DNA of 64,000 nucleotides from Ferrimonas marina (GTDB taxonomy: Bacteria; Pseudomonadota; Gammaproteobacteria; Enterobacterales; Shewanellaceae). Positions 32,178 to 40,836 of the stretch are shown one piece after another. Where the stretch lies: NCBI RefSeq assembly GCF_900129905.1, contig NZ_FQXG01000002.1:124001-188000 (forward strand). Direction: 5' to 3'. The notes beneath the pieces are model-generated. The model was not told where the DNA came from and did no database searches. It saw only the letters and a list, made by a program, of their open reading frames with translations. The stretch's first letter is position 1. Each line of letters starts with the position of its first letter. The position numbers were made by a program, and so were the translations under genes.

Positions 32178-34160
32178 ATGACCTTGATGAAAAACACCGC
32201 TTTGAAGCTACTGCTTCTCTCCTCCACCCTGCTCGCCGGCTGTAGCGGCGCCCCCGAGGCTCCGCAAGTGGAGGTCCGTCTGCTGCAGACTACGGATCTG
32301 CACGCCAACATGATGGGCTTCGATTACTACCGTAACGCCCCTACCGAGAAATACGGTCTCAGCTACGTCGCACCGCTGATCCATCAGGCACGGGAAGAGC
32401 ATCAAAACGTGATGCTGTTCGACAACGGTGACCTGATCCAGGGCAGCCCAGTGGGCGACTACGTGTTTCACCGCCAGCAGCAGGACGATTACCTGGCCGG
32501 TGAGGCGCACCCGGTATTCAAGGCGATGAACCTGTTGGATTACGATGCCGCCAACATCGGCAATCACGAGTTCAACTACGGCCTGCCGTTCCTGCAGAAG
32601 ACCCTGGCGACCGCGAACTTCCCCTATGTGAACGCCAACGTGCTGTACAAAGCCGCCCAGGACGAGCGCCCCTACGGTGAGTACGAGCAACAGGCCCATG
32701 TGTTTAACCCTTACCTGCTGCTGGAGCGCGAGTTTGCCGACAGCCAGGGCAAGACCCACGCCCTCACCATCGGCGTGCTGGGCCTGACCCCGCCGCAGAT
32801 CATGAACTGGGACAAGCGCCACCTCTACGGTCGGGTCGAGACCCTGGACATGCTGGAGATGGCGGAGCACTACGTGCCGCTGATGCGTGAGAAGGGCGCC
32901 GACCTGGTTGTGGTGATCGCCCACTCCGGCATCACCACCACCGAGCCGGAGCCGCTGATGGAGAACGCCGGCTACCATCTGGCCGGTGTTGAAGGGGTCG
33001 ATGTGCTGATGCTGGGCCATTCCCATCGTCGCTTCCCCGGCGACTACGCCGGCATCGAAGGGATCGACAACGACCAGGGCCTGATCCAGGGCACTCCCAC
33101 GGTGATGCCCGGTGTTTGGGGCAACCACCTAGGCCTGATCGATCTGACCCTGGAGCAGCACGATAGCCAGTGGCAGGTGGTGGAGCAGCAGGCCTTCCTG
33201 CGCGCCATCAAGCCGGAAGAGGGTGAAGACAAGGAGATCCTGGCGGTGATCAAGCCGGACCACCAGGGCACCAACACCTGGCTGGACCAGGCCCTGGTGC
33301 CGATCAGTGCCCCGATCCACAGCTTCTTCGCCCTGATGCAGGATGACCCGTCCGTGCAGCTGGTGACCGATGCCCAGCAGTGGCATGCCGAAGCGCTTAT
33401 CGCCCAGGGCGACCTGCCGGATCTGCCGGTGCTCTCTGCGGCAGCCCCCTTCCGTGGTGGCCGCAACGGTGTGCACGACTACACCTTTATCGAACAGGGC
33501 AACCTGGCACTGCGCAGCATCTCCGATCTCTACGTTTACCCCAACACCCTGCAGGTGGTGAAGGTGGACGGTGCCGGAGTGAAGGAGTGGCTGGAGATGG
33601 CCGCGGGCCAGTTCCACCACATCCAGGCCGACAGTGCCGAGGTACAGGCGCTGATCAACCCTGCCTTCGCCAGCTACAACTTCGATGTTATCGATGGGGT
33701 TGAGTACCGCATCGACCTGAGCCAGGCCCCCAAGTACGATCCCCAGGGTGAGCTGGCCAACCCGGACAGCAGCCGCATCATCGACCTGACCTACCAGGGC
33801 AAGCCGCTGGATCCGAACCAGACCTTCCTGGTGGTGACCAACAACTACCGCGGCAGCGGCGGTGGCAACTTCCCCAACCTGGGCCCGGATGCGGTGGTGT
33901 GGGATGACCCGGAAGAGACCCGCAACATCCTCTCCGCCTACCTGCAGCAGCTGGCCTCCGATGGCAAAGCGCTGGACCCGAGCGCCGACGGTAACTGGTC
34001 TCTGTACCTGCCCGGCGGCAACGTGGAGTTCACCTCCTCGCCCAACGAGCACGCCCAGGCGGTGGCCGCCCAGTCCCCCGCGTTCGAGTTCGTCACCATC
34101 GTTGAGGACCCGGAAGACAGCCGCAACGGCTTCGCCCGTTACCGCCTGACTCCCCAGTAA
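32178..34160 (+). CDS. cpdB: 2',3'-cyclic-nucleotide 2'-phosphodiesterase/3'-nucleotidase CpdB, lipoprotein
   Basis: This 660-residue protein has the CpdB domain order. An N-terminal calcineurin-like metallophosphatase domain carries the metal motifs TTDLHANM, FDNGDLIQGSPVGDY, NIGNHEFNYG and LGHSHRRF. A C-terminal 5'-nucleotidase-type substrate domain follows (about residues 390-640), with AAAPFRGGRNG and VTNNYRGSGGG. CpdB hydrolyses cyclic nucleotides and 3'-nucleotides in the periplasm to recover nucleosides and phosphate. The signal peptide ends in LLAGC, so this version is predicted to be lipid-anchored. A second ATG three codons in (32187) could be the start. A strong terminator follows. 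Confidence 0.94.
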   Translation: MTLMKNTALKLLLLSSTLLAGCSGAPEAPQVEVRLLQTTDLHANMMGFDYYRNAPTEKYGLSYVAPLIHQAREEHQNVMLFDNGDLIQGSPVGDYVFHRQQQDDYLAGEAHPVFKAMNLLDYDAANIGNHEFNYGLPFLQKTLATANFPYVNANVLYKAAQDERPYGEYEQQAHVFNPYLLLEREFADSQGKTHALTIGVLGLTPPQIMNWDKRHLYGRVETLDMLEMAEHYVPLMREKGADLVVVIAHSGITTTEPEPLMENAGYHLAGVEGVDVLMLGHSHRRFPGDYAGIEGIDNDQGLIQGTPTVMPGVWGNHLGLIDLTLEQHDSQWQVVEQQAFLRAIKPEEGEDKEILAVIKPDHQGTNTWLDQALVPISAPIHSFFALMQDDPSVQLVTDAQQWHAEALIAQGDLPDLPVLSAAAPFRGGRNGVHDYTFIEQGNLALRSISDLYVYPNTLQVVKVDGAGVKEWLEMAAGQFHHIQADSAEVQALINPAFASYNFDVIDGVEYRIDLSQAPKYDPQGELANPDSSRIIDLTYQGKPLDPNQTFLVVTNNYRGSGGGNFPNLGPDAVVWDDPEETRNILSAYLQQLASDGKALDPSADGNWSLYLPGGNVEFTSSPNEHAQAVAAQSPAFEFVTIVEDPEDSRNGFARYRLTPQ

Positions 34161-34172
34161 TCTTCAGTGATT

Positions 34173-34200
34173 AAAAAGCCGCCTTCGGGCGGCTTTTTTT
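34173..34200 (+). terminator. Terminator of cpdB
   Basis: The stem AAAAAGCCGCC / GGCGGCTTTTT around a TTCG-type loop ends in a run of T, 12 bases after the cpdB stop codon. Confidence 0.92.
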
Positions 34201-34217
34201 GTGCCAAATCCAAAAAA

Positions 34218-34328
34218 GGACTAGTCCGATTAATCTGTTTATTTTGCAATCACTTGCGATAGTATATATTGAGTTCTACACTCTGATTCCCCGCAGGGCT
34301 GCGCCAAAGATGTGAAATGGACTAGGCC
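34218..34328. promoter_or_regulatory. Two GGACTAG palindromic boxes upstream of the ParA-like gene
   Basis: GGACTAGTCC (34218-34227) is a perfect 10-bp palindrome. GGACTAGGCC (34319-34328) repeats its left half 101 bases later within a near-palindrome TGGACTAGGCCA. Both precede the ParA-like gene (start 34362) and are candidate sites for the ribbon-helix-helix partner. Confidence 0.5.
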
Positions 34329-34361
34329 ATTGCGCCCAAGGACAATGCAAAGGAAAGCGAC

Positions 34362-35084
34362 ATGATCATATTGGTCGGCGGTGAGAAAGGCGGCAGCGGC
34401 AAGAGCTGCCTGGCACAAAACCTGGCGGTCTACCTGGCATCGGAGTGCCAGTTGACAGTGATGCTGGTGGATTGCGATCCGCAACGCACCACGGCCAACT
34501 GGGTCCAGGCTCGCAATGAGCGCCCGGAGCTCACCAAGCTCCACTGCGTGCAGATGTTCGGCAAGATCCGCGACGATCTCAGCAGCCTGGCCAACCACTA
34601 CGAGGCGGTGGTGGTGGACTGTGGCGGTCAGGATACCCTGGCCCAGCGCGCCGCCATGTCGGTGGCCAACTTCGCCTTGCTGCCGCTGCGCCCCAAGCGC
34701 CGCGACCTGCAAACCGTTCCCCACATCGACGAACTGCTCAACACCAGCCTGATGTTCAATCCGGACCTCAACGCTGCCTTTGTCATGACCCAGTGCCCCA
34801 GCCTGCCTAACCAGGCCAAGCGGATCCTCGAGGCCAAGTCGGTGTGCCAGTCCTGGGAGATCCGGGTGCTCGATGCCTTAACCTATCAACGCAACATCTA
34901 CGACGATTCGGAGGAGGCCGGCAGCTCGGTGATGGAGATGGAGCCCAATGGCAAGGCCGCCTCCGAGCTGCGGGCAATCTTCAATGAGTTGCTGGGTGAA
35001 GCCAATGCCCGCACCCTTGAGCTGCGCTACGCCCGCAGTGTGCAGCTGGTTGAGCGTGAGGAGATGCAATATGGCATTGGCTGA
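34362..35084 (+). CDS. ParA/MinD-type ATPase
   Basis: This 240-residue protein has the deviant Walker A motif GGEKGGSGKSCLAQNLA at residues 6-22, with the signature lysine (KGGSGKS). A Walker A' region VMLVDCDPQRTTANW and a switch segment VVVDCGGQDT follow. Proteins of this kind form ATP-dependent dimers that position DNA or cargo. The gene overlaps the next gene by 14 bases. That product is a ribbon-helix-helix protein, so the pair resembles a partition cassette of the ParA/RHH type found on plasmids and some chromosomal islands. The rest of the region is chromosomal housekeeping DNA, so its cargo is unclear. Confidence 0.9.
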   Translation: MIILVGGEKGGSGKSCLAQNLAVYLASECQLTVMLVDCDPQRTTANWVQARNERPELTKLHCVQMFGKIRDDLSSLANHYEAVVVDCGGQDTLAQRAAMSVANFALLPLRPKRRDLQTVPHIDELLNTSLMFNPDLNAAFVMTQCPSLPNQAKRILEAKSVCQSWEIRVLDALTYQRNIYDDSEEAGSSVMEMEPNGKAASELRAIFNELLGEANARTLELRYARSVQLVEREEMQYGIG

Positions 35085-35406
35085 TCTTAAACGGGGCCAG
35101 GGCCACTCCGGTCAGCACTGCCTCAACCTGACGGTGGACCAGTTCATCAGCCGCGCCGAGCATTACGCCGCGGGTGAGCCCACCATCAAGGCCAAGAGCG
35201 CACCGCTGCGGCTGGTTTCAACCAAACCCAAGCCGCTGCGCAAGGCCAGCTACACCATCAGTGAGCAGACCCGCGCCAGCTTGAACCAGTTGGCTGAGAG
35301 GACCGGCTACTCCCGCTCCCGCATCATCCGCATCCTGGTGCATCATATCGCCACCCTGCCCCGCCAGGAGCAGTTGCGGCTACTGGCCCGCTTCCAGGTC
35401 CGCTAG
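35071..35406 (+). CDS. Ribbon-helix-helix DNA-binding partner of the ParA-like ATPase
   Basis: The ATG at 35071 is chosen because the ParA gene ends at 35084 and the first residues (MALADLKRGQG) are plausible; the open frame upstream lies inside parA. The 111-residue protein has a basic N-terminal half and a C-terminal CopG/MetJ-like ribbon-helix-helix at about residues 58-100 (KASYTISEQTRASLNQLAER, GYSRSRIIRILVHHIATL). Such proteins bind palindromic sites and stimulate ParA ATPases. Its stop codon shares CTAG with the stop codon of the convergent msrQ gene. Confidence 0.8.
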   Translation: MALADLKRGQGHSGQHCLNLTVDQFISRAEHYAAGEPTIKAKSAPLRLVSTKPKPLRKASYTISEQTRASLNQLAERTGYSRSRIIRILVHHIATLPRQEQLRLLARFQVR

Positions 35407-36017
35407 CTGGAGGTCACCGGGGTGCGGCGCCAGCGGCGCAGCTGGGCCTGCCACCAGGGTTTTCTTAGCAGCAACAGGGCCAGGAAGCCGGCAAAGTAGA
35501 GCGCCGGCTCCCAGTTGCCGGATTTGACCGACCACCAGAAATGGATGGGCCCGAGCAGCGCCACCAGGTAGACCCAGCGGTGCAGCGACTGCCAGCGACG
35601 CCCCAGGCGCCGCTGCATTGCCATCGGCGAAGTCAGCGCCAACGCCAACAACACCACAAAGGCCACCATCCCCACCAGGATGTAGGGCCGCTTCACTATC
35701 TCTGACAGCAGCAATTGCCAGTCAAACAGCAGGTCAAAGGCGGCGAAGGCCGCCAGGTGCAGTGCCGCATAGGTGAAGCACCATAACCCCAGAAGCCGAC
35801 GCACCCGCATCAGCCAGCCCCAACGAAAACGACGCGCCACCGGCGACACCAGCAATGTCAGTGCCAGGGTGTGGAGGATCCCCATGCCGAGGAAGTGGAT
35901 GATGTACTGCACCGGATCGCCACCGGCGGCACCGGACTGTACCGCCAGGAACAGCCAGACCAGCGGCAGGCCACAGGCCAGGTGCAATCCCGCCTTGGTC
36001 AGCCACACCCGGTCCAT
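35403..36017 (-). CDS. msrQ: MsrQ heme-binding membrane subunit
   Basis: This 204-residue protein has about six hydrophobic segments and belongs to the MsrQ/YedZ ferric-reductase-like family. Histidines suited to heme coordination occur in IIHFLGMGILHTLAL, YAALHLAAFA and LHRWVYLVALLGPIHFW. MsrQ passes electrons from the quinone pool to the periplasmic molybdoenzyme MsrP. The msrP stop and msrQ start overlap at 36017, so the two are translationally coupled. The gene converges on the RHH gene with a four-base overlap. Confidence 0.95.
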   Translation of the reverse strand: MDRVWLTKAGLHLACGLPLVWLFLAVQSGAAGGDPVQYIIHFLGMGILHTLALTLLVSPVARRFRWGWLMRVRRLLGLWCFTYAALHLAAFAAFDLLFDWQLLLSEIVKRPYILVGMVAFVVLLALALTSPMAMQRRLGRRWQSLHRWVYLVALLGPIHFWWSVKSGNWEPALYFAGFLALLLLRKPWWQAQLRRWRRTPVTSS

Positions 36018-37018
36018 CAGTAATCCCTCCGCAGGTCCTGCCCCTGGTAGAGATCCGCCACGAACTCGCCATAACCGTTGAACGGCTCGGTGGCGATCCG
36101 CTTGGCCGACAGCAGACCCCCTTCACCGATGCGCCGCTCACTGGCCTGAGACCAGCGCGGGTGATGCACAGCGGGGTTCACATTGGCGTAGAAGCCGTAT
36201 TCGTGGGGCGCCAACTGATTCCAGGTGGTGGGCGGCTGCTGTTCGGTCAGATGGATGCGGACAATGGACTTAATCCCCTTGAAGCCGTACTTCCAGGGCA
36301 CCACCAGGCGCACCGGGGCGCCATTTTGCGGTGGCAGTGTCTTGCCGTAGAGGCCCAGGCTCAGAATGGTCAGTGGGTGCATCGCCTCGTCCATCCGCAG
36401 CCCTTCGACATAGGGAAAGTTGATGCCGCCACCGACGCGACCGGAGCGCTGGCCGCGCATTTGCTCTGGGTCGTACAGGGTCTCGAAGGCGACGTAGCGG
36501 GCCTTGCTATTAGGCTGCGCCTTCTCCAGCAGCTGCGACAGCGGGAAGCCCAGCCAGGGGATCACCATCGACCAGGCCTCGACGCAGCGCATTCGGTAGA
36601 TGCGCTCCTCCAGCGGATACTGGTTAATCAGTTCGGCGATGGAGTAGCTACCGGGCTTGTCCACCTCGCCGTCCACCACCAGCTGCCAGGGCTCGGTTTT
36701 GAACTCCTGGGCATAGTGCAGCGGGTCGGTCTTGCCGGTGCCAAACTCGTAGAAGTTGTTGTGGGAGATCACCTTGTCTTCCGGGGTCAGCGCATCCTCG
36801 ATGCCGTAGCGCTGGCTGCCCTGGTAGTGCAACGGTGCCCGGGGTGCCGTCTCCGGTGCCTTGCCCAGCCAGTCCAGCAGGCCCGCCTGCACCCCCAAGG
36901 GCACACTTGCGCCGATGGCGGACAGGCCCAGGGCCTGAACAATCTGGCGGCGCTGACGAAACACCGCCTCCGGGGTCACGCTGTCCTGGCGTCGCTGCCA
37001 ATATGAGCCCTTCTTCAT
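36017..37018 (-). CDS. msrP: MsrP, periplasmic methionine sulfoxide reductase (Tat-exported molybdoenzyme)
   Basis: This 333-residue protein has a Tat-type N-terminus with the twin arginine [12 protein letters not shown] at residues 23-34. It also has the sulfite-oxidase-like molybdopterin domain with the cofactor-binding cysteine in [10 protein letters not shown] (Cys145). Other family segments are [22 protein letters not shown] and FYANVNP. MsrP reduces oxidised methionine in periplasmic proteins, using electrons delivered by MsrQ. It protects envelope proteins against chlorine and other oxidative stress. Confidence 0.95.
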   Translation of the reverse strand: MKKGSYWQRRQDSVTPEAVFRQRRQIVQALGLSAIGASVPLGVQAGLLDWLGKAPETAPRAPLHYQGSQRYGIEDALTPEDKVISHNNFYEFGTGKTDPLHYAQEFKTEPWQLVVDGEVDKPGSYSIAELINQYPLEERIYRMRCVEAWSMVIPWLGFPLSQLLEKAQPNSKARYVAFETLYDPEQMRGQRSGRVGGGINFPYVEGLRMDEAMHPLTILSLGLYGKTLPPQNGAPVRLVVPWKYGFKGIKSIVRIHLTEQQPPTTWNQLAPHEYGFYANVNPAVHHPRWSQASERRIGEGGLLSAKRIATEPFNGYGEFVADLYQGQDLRRDY

Positions 37019-37254
37019 CCCGCTTTCCTCCCAATCTGCTTTGCCGGTTCGAGTGGCGGTGGTGATAGCGTCCCAAACGGGTCGGTTGCCGTCTGGGGTC
37101 GGGCACCGGGTCCAGCCTACCCTCCCCTTACAGGACAGGGTCAGAACGCTATCGCTTTCACCGCTCAGGCTTTATTCGAACGACACCCCGCCCCTTGCCC
37201 CCATCCTGCAGGGATGACAAGCTCAGGGATAAGCTCTTCATTGAAATCAATACT

Positions 37255-38544
37255 ATGACCGACCCCGTTTGGATCGCCGCCGGCTGCGCGGCCCTGCTTG
37301 GCAGCCTCTGCCTGGCGCTGTTGTTTGCCCTGGCACGGGCGCGTCAGCACATCGCCTACCTGAGCCAACAGCAAGAGCAGGAGACACAGCAGCGGGATGA
37401 GCTGCTGGGCAAGCTGTCCGCCAAAGAGGTGGAGCTCAACCGGTTGCACGCCGGGCTGGGTCAGCTGCGCAGCCAGGAGCAGCAGCTGCGCGCCCAGCTA
37501 AGCCAGCAGCAGGACCAGGAGCAGCGCCTCAGTGAGCGCTTCGAGAACCTGGCCAACCGCATCTTTGAGCAGAAACAGCAGAGCTTTCTCAGCCGCAGCC
37601 ACAAGGACATGGACGCCGTTCTGGCCCCGCTGAAACAGCAGATGGAGCAGTTTCGTCAGCAGGTGGCTCACAGCCACACCGAGGAGGCCAAGCAGCGCCA
37701 CGCGCTGGAGCAGCAACTGCGGGATCTGAAGCAGCTCAACGTGCAGATGAGCGAAGACGCCCTCAACCTGACCCGGGCGCTGAAGGGCGATAACAAGATC
37801 CAGGGCAACTGGGGTGAGGTGGTGCTAACCCGGCTGCTGGAGCAAAGCGGCCTGAAGGCGGGGCGGGAGTATGAGATCCAGGCCAGCTTGCAGCAGGAGG
37901 ACGGCAAGCGCTACCAGCCGGATGTGATCATCCACCTGCCGGACGGCAAGGACGTGGTGGTGGATGCCAAGATGTCGCTCAACGCCTACGAGCGCTATTA
38001 CAGCAGCGACGATCCGGCAGAGCGTGAGCGGGCACTGGATGAGCATGTCGCCTCGGTCCGCGGCCACATCAAGGGGCTGGGCCAGAAGGATTACCACAAG
38101 CTCAAGGGGCTGCGCAGCCTCGACTACGTGCTGATGTTCATCCCGGTGGAACCCGCCTTCCTGGCCGCCATCGACCGGGATCCCAGCCTGATCAGCGACG
38201 CGCTGTCCGCCAACATCCTGTTGATCAGCCCCACCAACCTCTTGGTGGCGCTGCGCACCATCCAGAACCTGTGGCGGTTTGAGCACCAGAATCAGAACGC
38301 CGTGACCATCGCCCAGCAAGCCGGCAAGCTGTACGACAAGCTGGTGGGTTTCTCCGAGGACCTGCAAAAGCTGGGACGGGCCCTGGATACCGCCCAGGGC
38401 AGCTACCAGAACGCCATGAACAAATTTTCCGAAGGGCGCGGAAATCTGCTTCGCCAGGGTGAACAATTGCGCCAGCTTGGGGTCGAAAGCAGCAAGCAGC
38501 CTGACGCGGCGCTGCTCAAGCAGGCACTGGAAGCTGAGGAATAG
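37255..38544 (+). CDS. rmuC: DNA recombination protein RmuC homolog
   Basis: The ATG at 37255 is preferred over a TTG at 37195, giving 429 residues. A single N-terminal membrane segment (VWIAAGCAALLGSLCLALLFALA) is followed by a long coiled coil (about residues 35-165). The RmuC core starts with NWGEVVLTRLLEQSGL and contains HLPDGKDVVVDAKMSL, DYVLMFIPVEPAF and LLISPTNLLVALRTI. The PD-(D/E)xK-like nuclease residues fall in the DVVVDAKMS stretch. RmuC limits DNA inversions at short repeats in E. coli. The gene is monocistronic with a terminator after it. Confidence 0.93.
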   Translation: MTDPVWIAAGCAALLGSLCLALLFALARARQHIAYLSQQQEQETQQRDELLGKLSAKEVELNRLHAGLGQLRSQEQQLRAQLSQQQDQEQRLSERFENLANRIFEQKQQSFLSRSHKDMDAVLAPLKQQMEQFRQQVAHSHTEEAKQRHALEQQLRDLKQLNVQMSEDALNLTRALKGDNKIQGNWGEVVLTRLLEQSGLKAGREYEIQASLQQEDGKRYQPDVIIHLPDGKDVVVDAKMSLNAYERYYSSDDPAERERALDEHVASVRGHIKGLGQKDYHKLKGLRSLDYVLMFIPVEPAFLAAIDRDPSLISDALSANILLISPTNLLVALRTIQNLWRFEHQNQNAVTIAQQAGKLYDKLVGFSEDLQKLGRALDTAQGSYQNAMNKFSEGRGNLLRQGEQLRQLGVESSKQPDAALLKQALEAEE

Positions 38545-38551
38545 CTCACTG

Positions 38552-38579
38552 AAAACCGGCTTTTATTTGCCGGTTTTTT
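38552..38579 (+). terminator. Terminator of rmuC
   Basis: AAAACCGGC pairs with GCCGGTTTT around TTTTATTT, and a T run follows. It lies seven bases after the stop codon. Confidence 0.9.
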
Positions 38580-38762
38580 CTGCCACAAACTACGCTTAGC
38601 AGCAGCCGTATCGGACAGGGCATAACGACACATCCGGGTGTCGTTTCCTGTTCTCAGACGTACCAAAACCGCACACTCGGCAACCCAGTCCGTTTAAGGG
38701 CACCAGTATAAAGGCGCCTGCGAGGCCACCGCCTCGCCCCCACGGACTAAGGAGCGATCATT

Positions 38763-40685
38763 TTGGCTTGGGGAAGAACCGTATCTCGACTGCTCGCGGC
38801 CATCGCCGCCTTAACCACTGTCCAGCTCGCTGCCAGCGAGGTGGATGGCCAGCTTAAGGCCCAGCGCGAGCAGTACCAACAGGCGCGCACCGCCTTGAAG
38901 CAGGGCAAGCTGCCCAGCTATCGAACCCTGCGACAACAACTCGACGACTACCCGCTCGCGCCCTACTTGGACTACCACTACGAGCGGGCCAAGCTTCCGC
39001 ACGTCTCACCGGAGCACGCCCAGCAGGTGCTGGATGCCCTGGCCCAGACGCCACTGCAAACCCAGTACAAGCACTACTACCTGCTGGCCCGGGGCCAGCG
39101 CCGCGACTGGCCTGAGTTTCTCGCCATCAGCCCGGAGCCACCGCGCTCCGAAGCGCTGCGCTGTTACTACTATCGGGCCCAGTTGAGCCAGGGCCAAGAC
39201 AGCCTGGCCTGGCAAGGTGCCGAGGAGCTGTGGCTGACCGGCAAGAGCCGCGATAAGGCCTGTGACCCCTTGTTCAAGGCGTGGCACAAGGCCGGTGGTC
39301 GCGATGATGAGATGATCTGGCAGCGCATGATCCTGGCCCACGAAGCCCGCCAGGGTAAACTGCTGCGCTACCTCAACAGCCTGCTCAGTGAGCGCTATCG
39401 CGCCCAGGGCGACCTGCTGCTGCGCCTCTACAGCCACCCCCATGAGCTGCGCCACCGTGCCCCCTACACCCGCAGTGATGCCGGCCGCCAGATTGCCGCC
39501 CTCACCATCGGCCGTCAGGCCCGCAAGTCGCCCCGCAAGGCCTGGAAGCAATGGCAGGCCTGGGATGAGGATCTGGGGCCTTACCAGACCGACGCCGCGC
39601 ATAGCCTGATCTACTACAGCCTGCTGGATAACGAATGGAATCCCGGCCTGGAGAAACTGCTGGCGCAGTTCCCCCGGGACGACCTGCTGGTGCTGCGGAT
39701 CCGCCGCGCCATCTTCCAGGCCGACTGGCACGGCAGCCAGCGCTGGCTGCAGGACCTGACCCAGACCACCCAAAGCAAGAGCGAGTGGCAGTTCTGGCTG
39801 GGCTACAGCGCACAGAAGCTGGGCGACGAACAACAGGCCAAGGGCTACTGGCAGCCGCTGGCCCAGAATCGCAACTTCTATGGCTTCCTGGCGGCGCAGC
39901 AATTGGGCATGCCCTACAGCCTGCAAAACCAGTTGCCGGAGTTCACCAGCCAGGACCGCAGCACCGTCAGTCAGCTGCCGGCCACCGCCCGACTGGCGGA
40001 GCTGATGTGGCTGGAGAAGACCCGCGACGCCCGGGCCGAGATCCGCTGGCAGATGCCGCAGCTGAGTCGGCCCCAACAGGCGGCGCTGCTGGAGTACACC
40101 CATCAGCAGCAGTGGGCCTTCCTGACGGTGGAGGGCACCATCCAGGCCAAGATGTGGGATGCCCTGCCCTGGCGCTTCCCGCCGGCCTACCAGGAGCATT
40201 TCGCCCAGTACGCCGAGATGCGCGAGCTGGATGAGGCGCTGTTGCAGGCGGTGGCCCGTCGCGAGAGCGCGCTCTACCCCCGTGCCCGCTCCAGCGCCAA
40301 TGCCTATGGCTTGATGCAGCTGCTGCCCAGCACCGCCAAGGGCACCGCCCGCAAGATCGGCGCCGCCTACCGGGGCCAGCAGGACCTCTACCAGCCCCGC
40401 CGCAATATCCAGTTGGGCTCCGCTTACCTGCAGCAGCTTTACACCCAGTACGAGGGCAACCGTCTGCTGGCCAGTGCTGCCTACAATGCCGGACCTCACC
40501 GGGTTTCCCGCTGGCTCAAGCGCTCCGATGGCGAGCTGGACGCCCCGCGCTTTATCGCCACCATCCCGTTCCGCGAGACCCGGGAATACGTCGAGGCGAT
40601 CCTCAGTTACCAGCTGATCTACGCCAGCCTGGACGACCGTGCCCTGCCGCTGATGACCGAATCGGAACAGCAGCGCCGCTACTGA
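38763..40685 (+). CDS. slt: Soluble lytic murein transglycosylase Slt
   Basis: The start is a TTG at 38763 with the ribosome binding site AAGGAG; no ATG is suitably placed. The 640-residue length fits Slt70-type enzymes. A signal peptide (residues 1-25) and an alpha-superhelical U/L domain (about 30-460) precede the C-terminal SLT domain. The catalytic glutamate is in AVARRESALYP (Glu501), followed by NAYGLMQLLPSTA and AYNAGPHRVSRWL. The enzyme cleaves peptidoglycan glycan strands in the periplasm to give 1,6-anhydromuramic ends, in turnover and recycling. It is monocistronic with a terminator. Confidence 0.95.
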   Translation: MAWGRTVSRLLAAIAALTTVQLAASEVDGQLKAQREQYQQARTALKQGKLPSYRTLRQQLDDYPLAPYLDYHYERAKLPHVSPEHAQQVLDALAQTPLQTQYKHYYLLARGQRRDWPEFLAISPEPPRSEALRCYYYRAQLSQGQDSLAWQGAEELWLTGKSRDKACDPLFKAWHKAGGRDDEMIWQRMILAHEARQGKLLRYLNSLLSERYRAQGDLLLRLYSHPHELRHRAPYTRSDAGRQIAALTIGRQARKSPRKAWKQWQAWDEDLGPYQTDAAHSLIYYSLLDNEWNPGLEKLLAQFPRDDLLVLRIRRAIFQADWHGSQRWLQDLTQTTQSKSEWQFWLGYSAQKLGDEQQAKGYWQPLAQNRNFYGFLAAQQLGMPYSLQNQLPEFTSQDRSTVSQLPATARLAELMWLEKTRDARAEIRWQMPQLSRPQQAALLEYTHQQQWAFLTVEGTIQAKMWDALPWRFPPAYQEHFAQYAEMRELDEALLQAVARRESALYPRARSSANAYGLMQLLPSTAKGTARKIGAAYRGQQDLYQPRRNIQLGSAYLQQLYTQYEGNRLLASAAYNAGPHRVSRWLKRSDGELDAPRFIATIPFRETREYVEAILSYQLIYASLDDRALPLMTESEQQRRY

Positions 40686-40712
40686 GCCAGGCAACATTAA
40701 GGTAATCCCAAC

Positions 40713-40745
40713 AGAGGCCGAGTTCGGAAGAACTCGGCCTCTTTC
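40713..40745 (+). terminator. Terminator of slt
   Basis: A 12-bp stem (AGAGGCCGAGTT with AACTCGGCCTCT) around a six-base loop is followed by TTTC. Confidence 0.85.
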
Positions 40746-40836
40746 GTTGCTGTTCCACGCCACTGACTCGGCCAGTGAACAATCTTTGTCCGCAGCTGGT
40801 ATACAGTTAAGAGAACGGGGTCCATCAGGAGGACCA

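Noticed and set aside
39006-40763. 585-residue minus-strand open frame opposite slt
   Set aside because: It mirrors the codon use of slt on the other strand and shows only Leu/Gly/Ala/Gln-rich low complexity; slt has full domain support.
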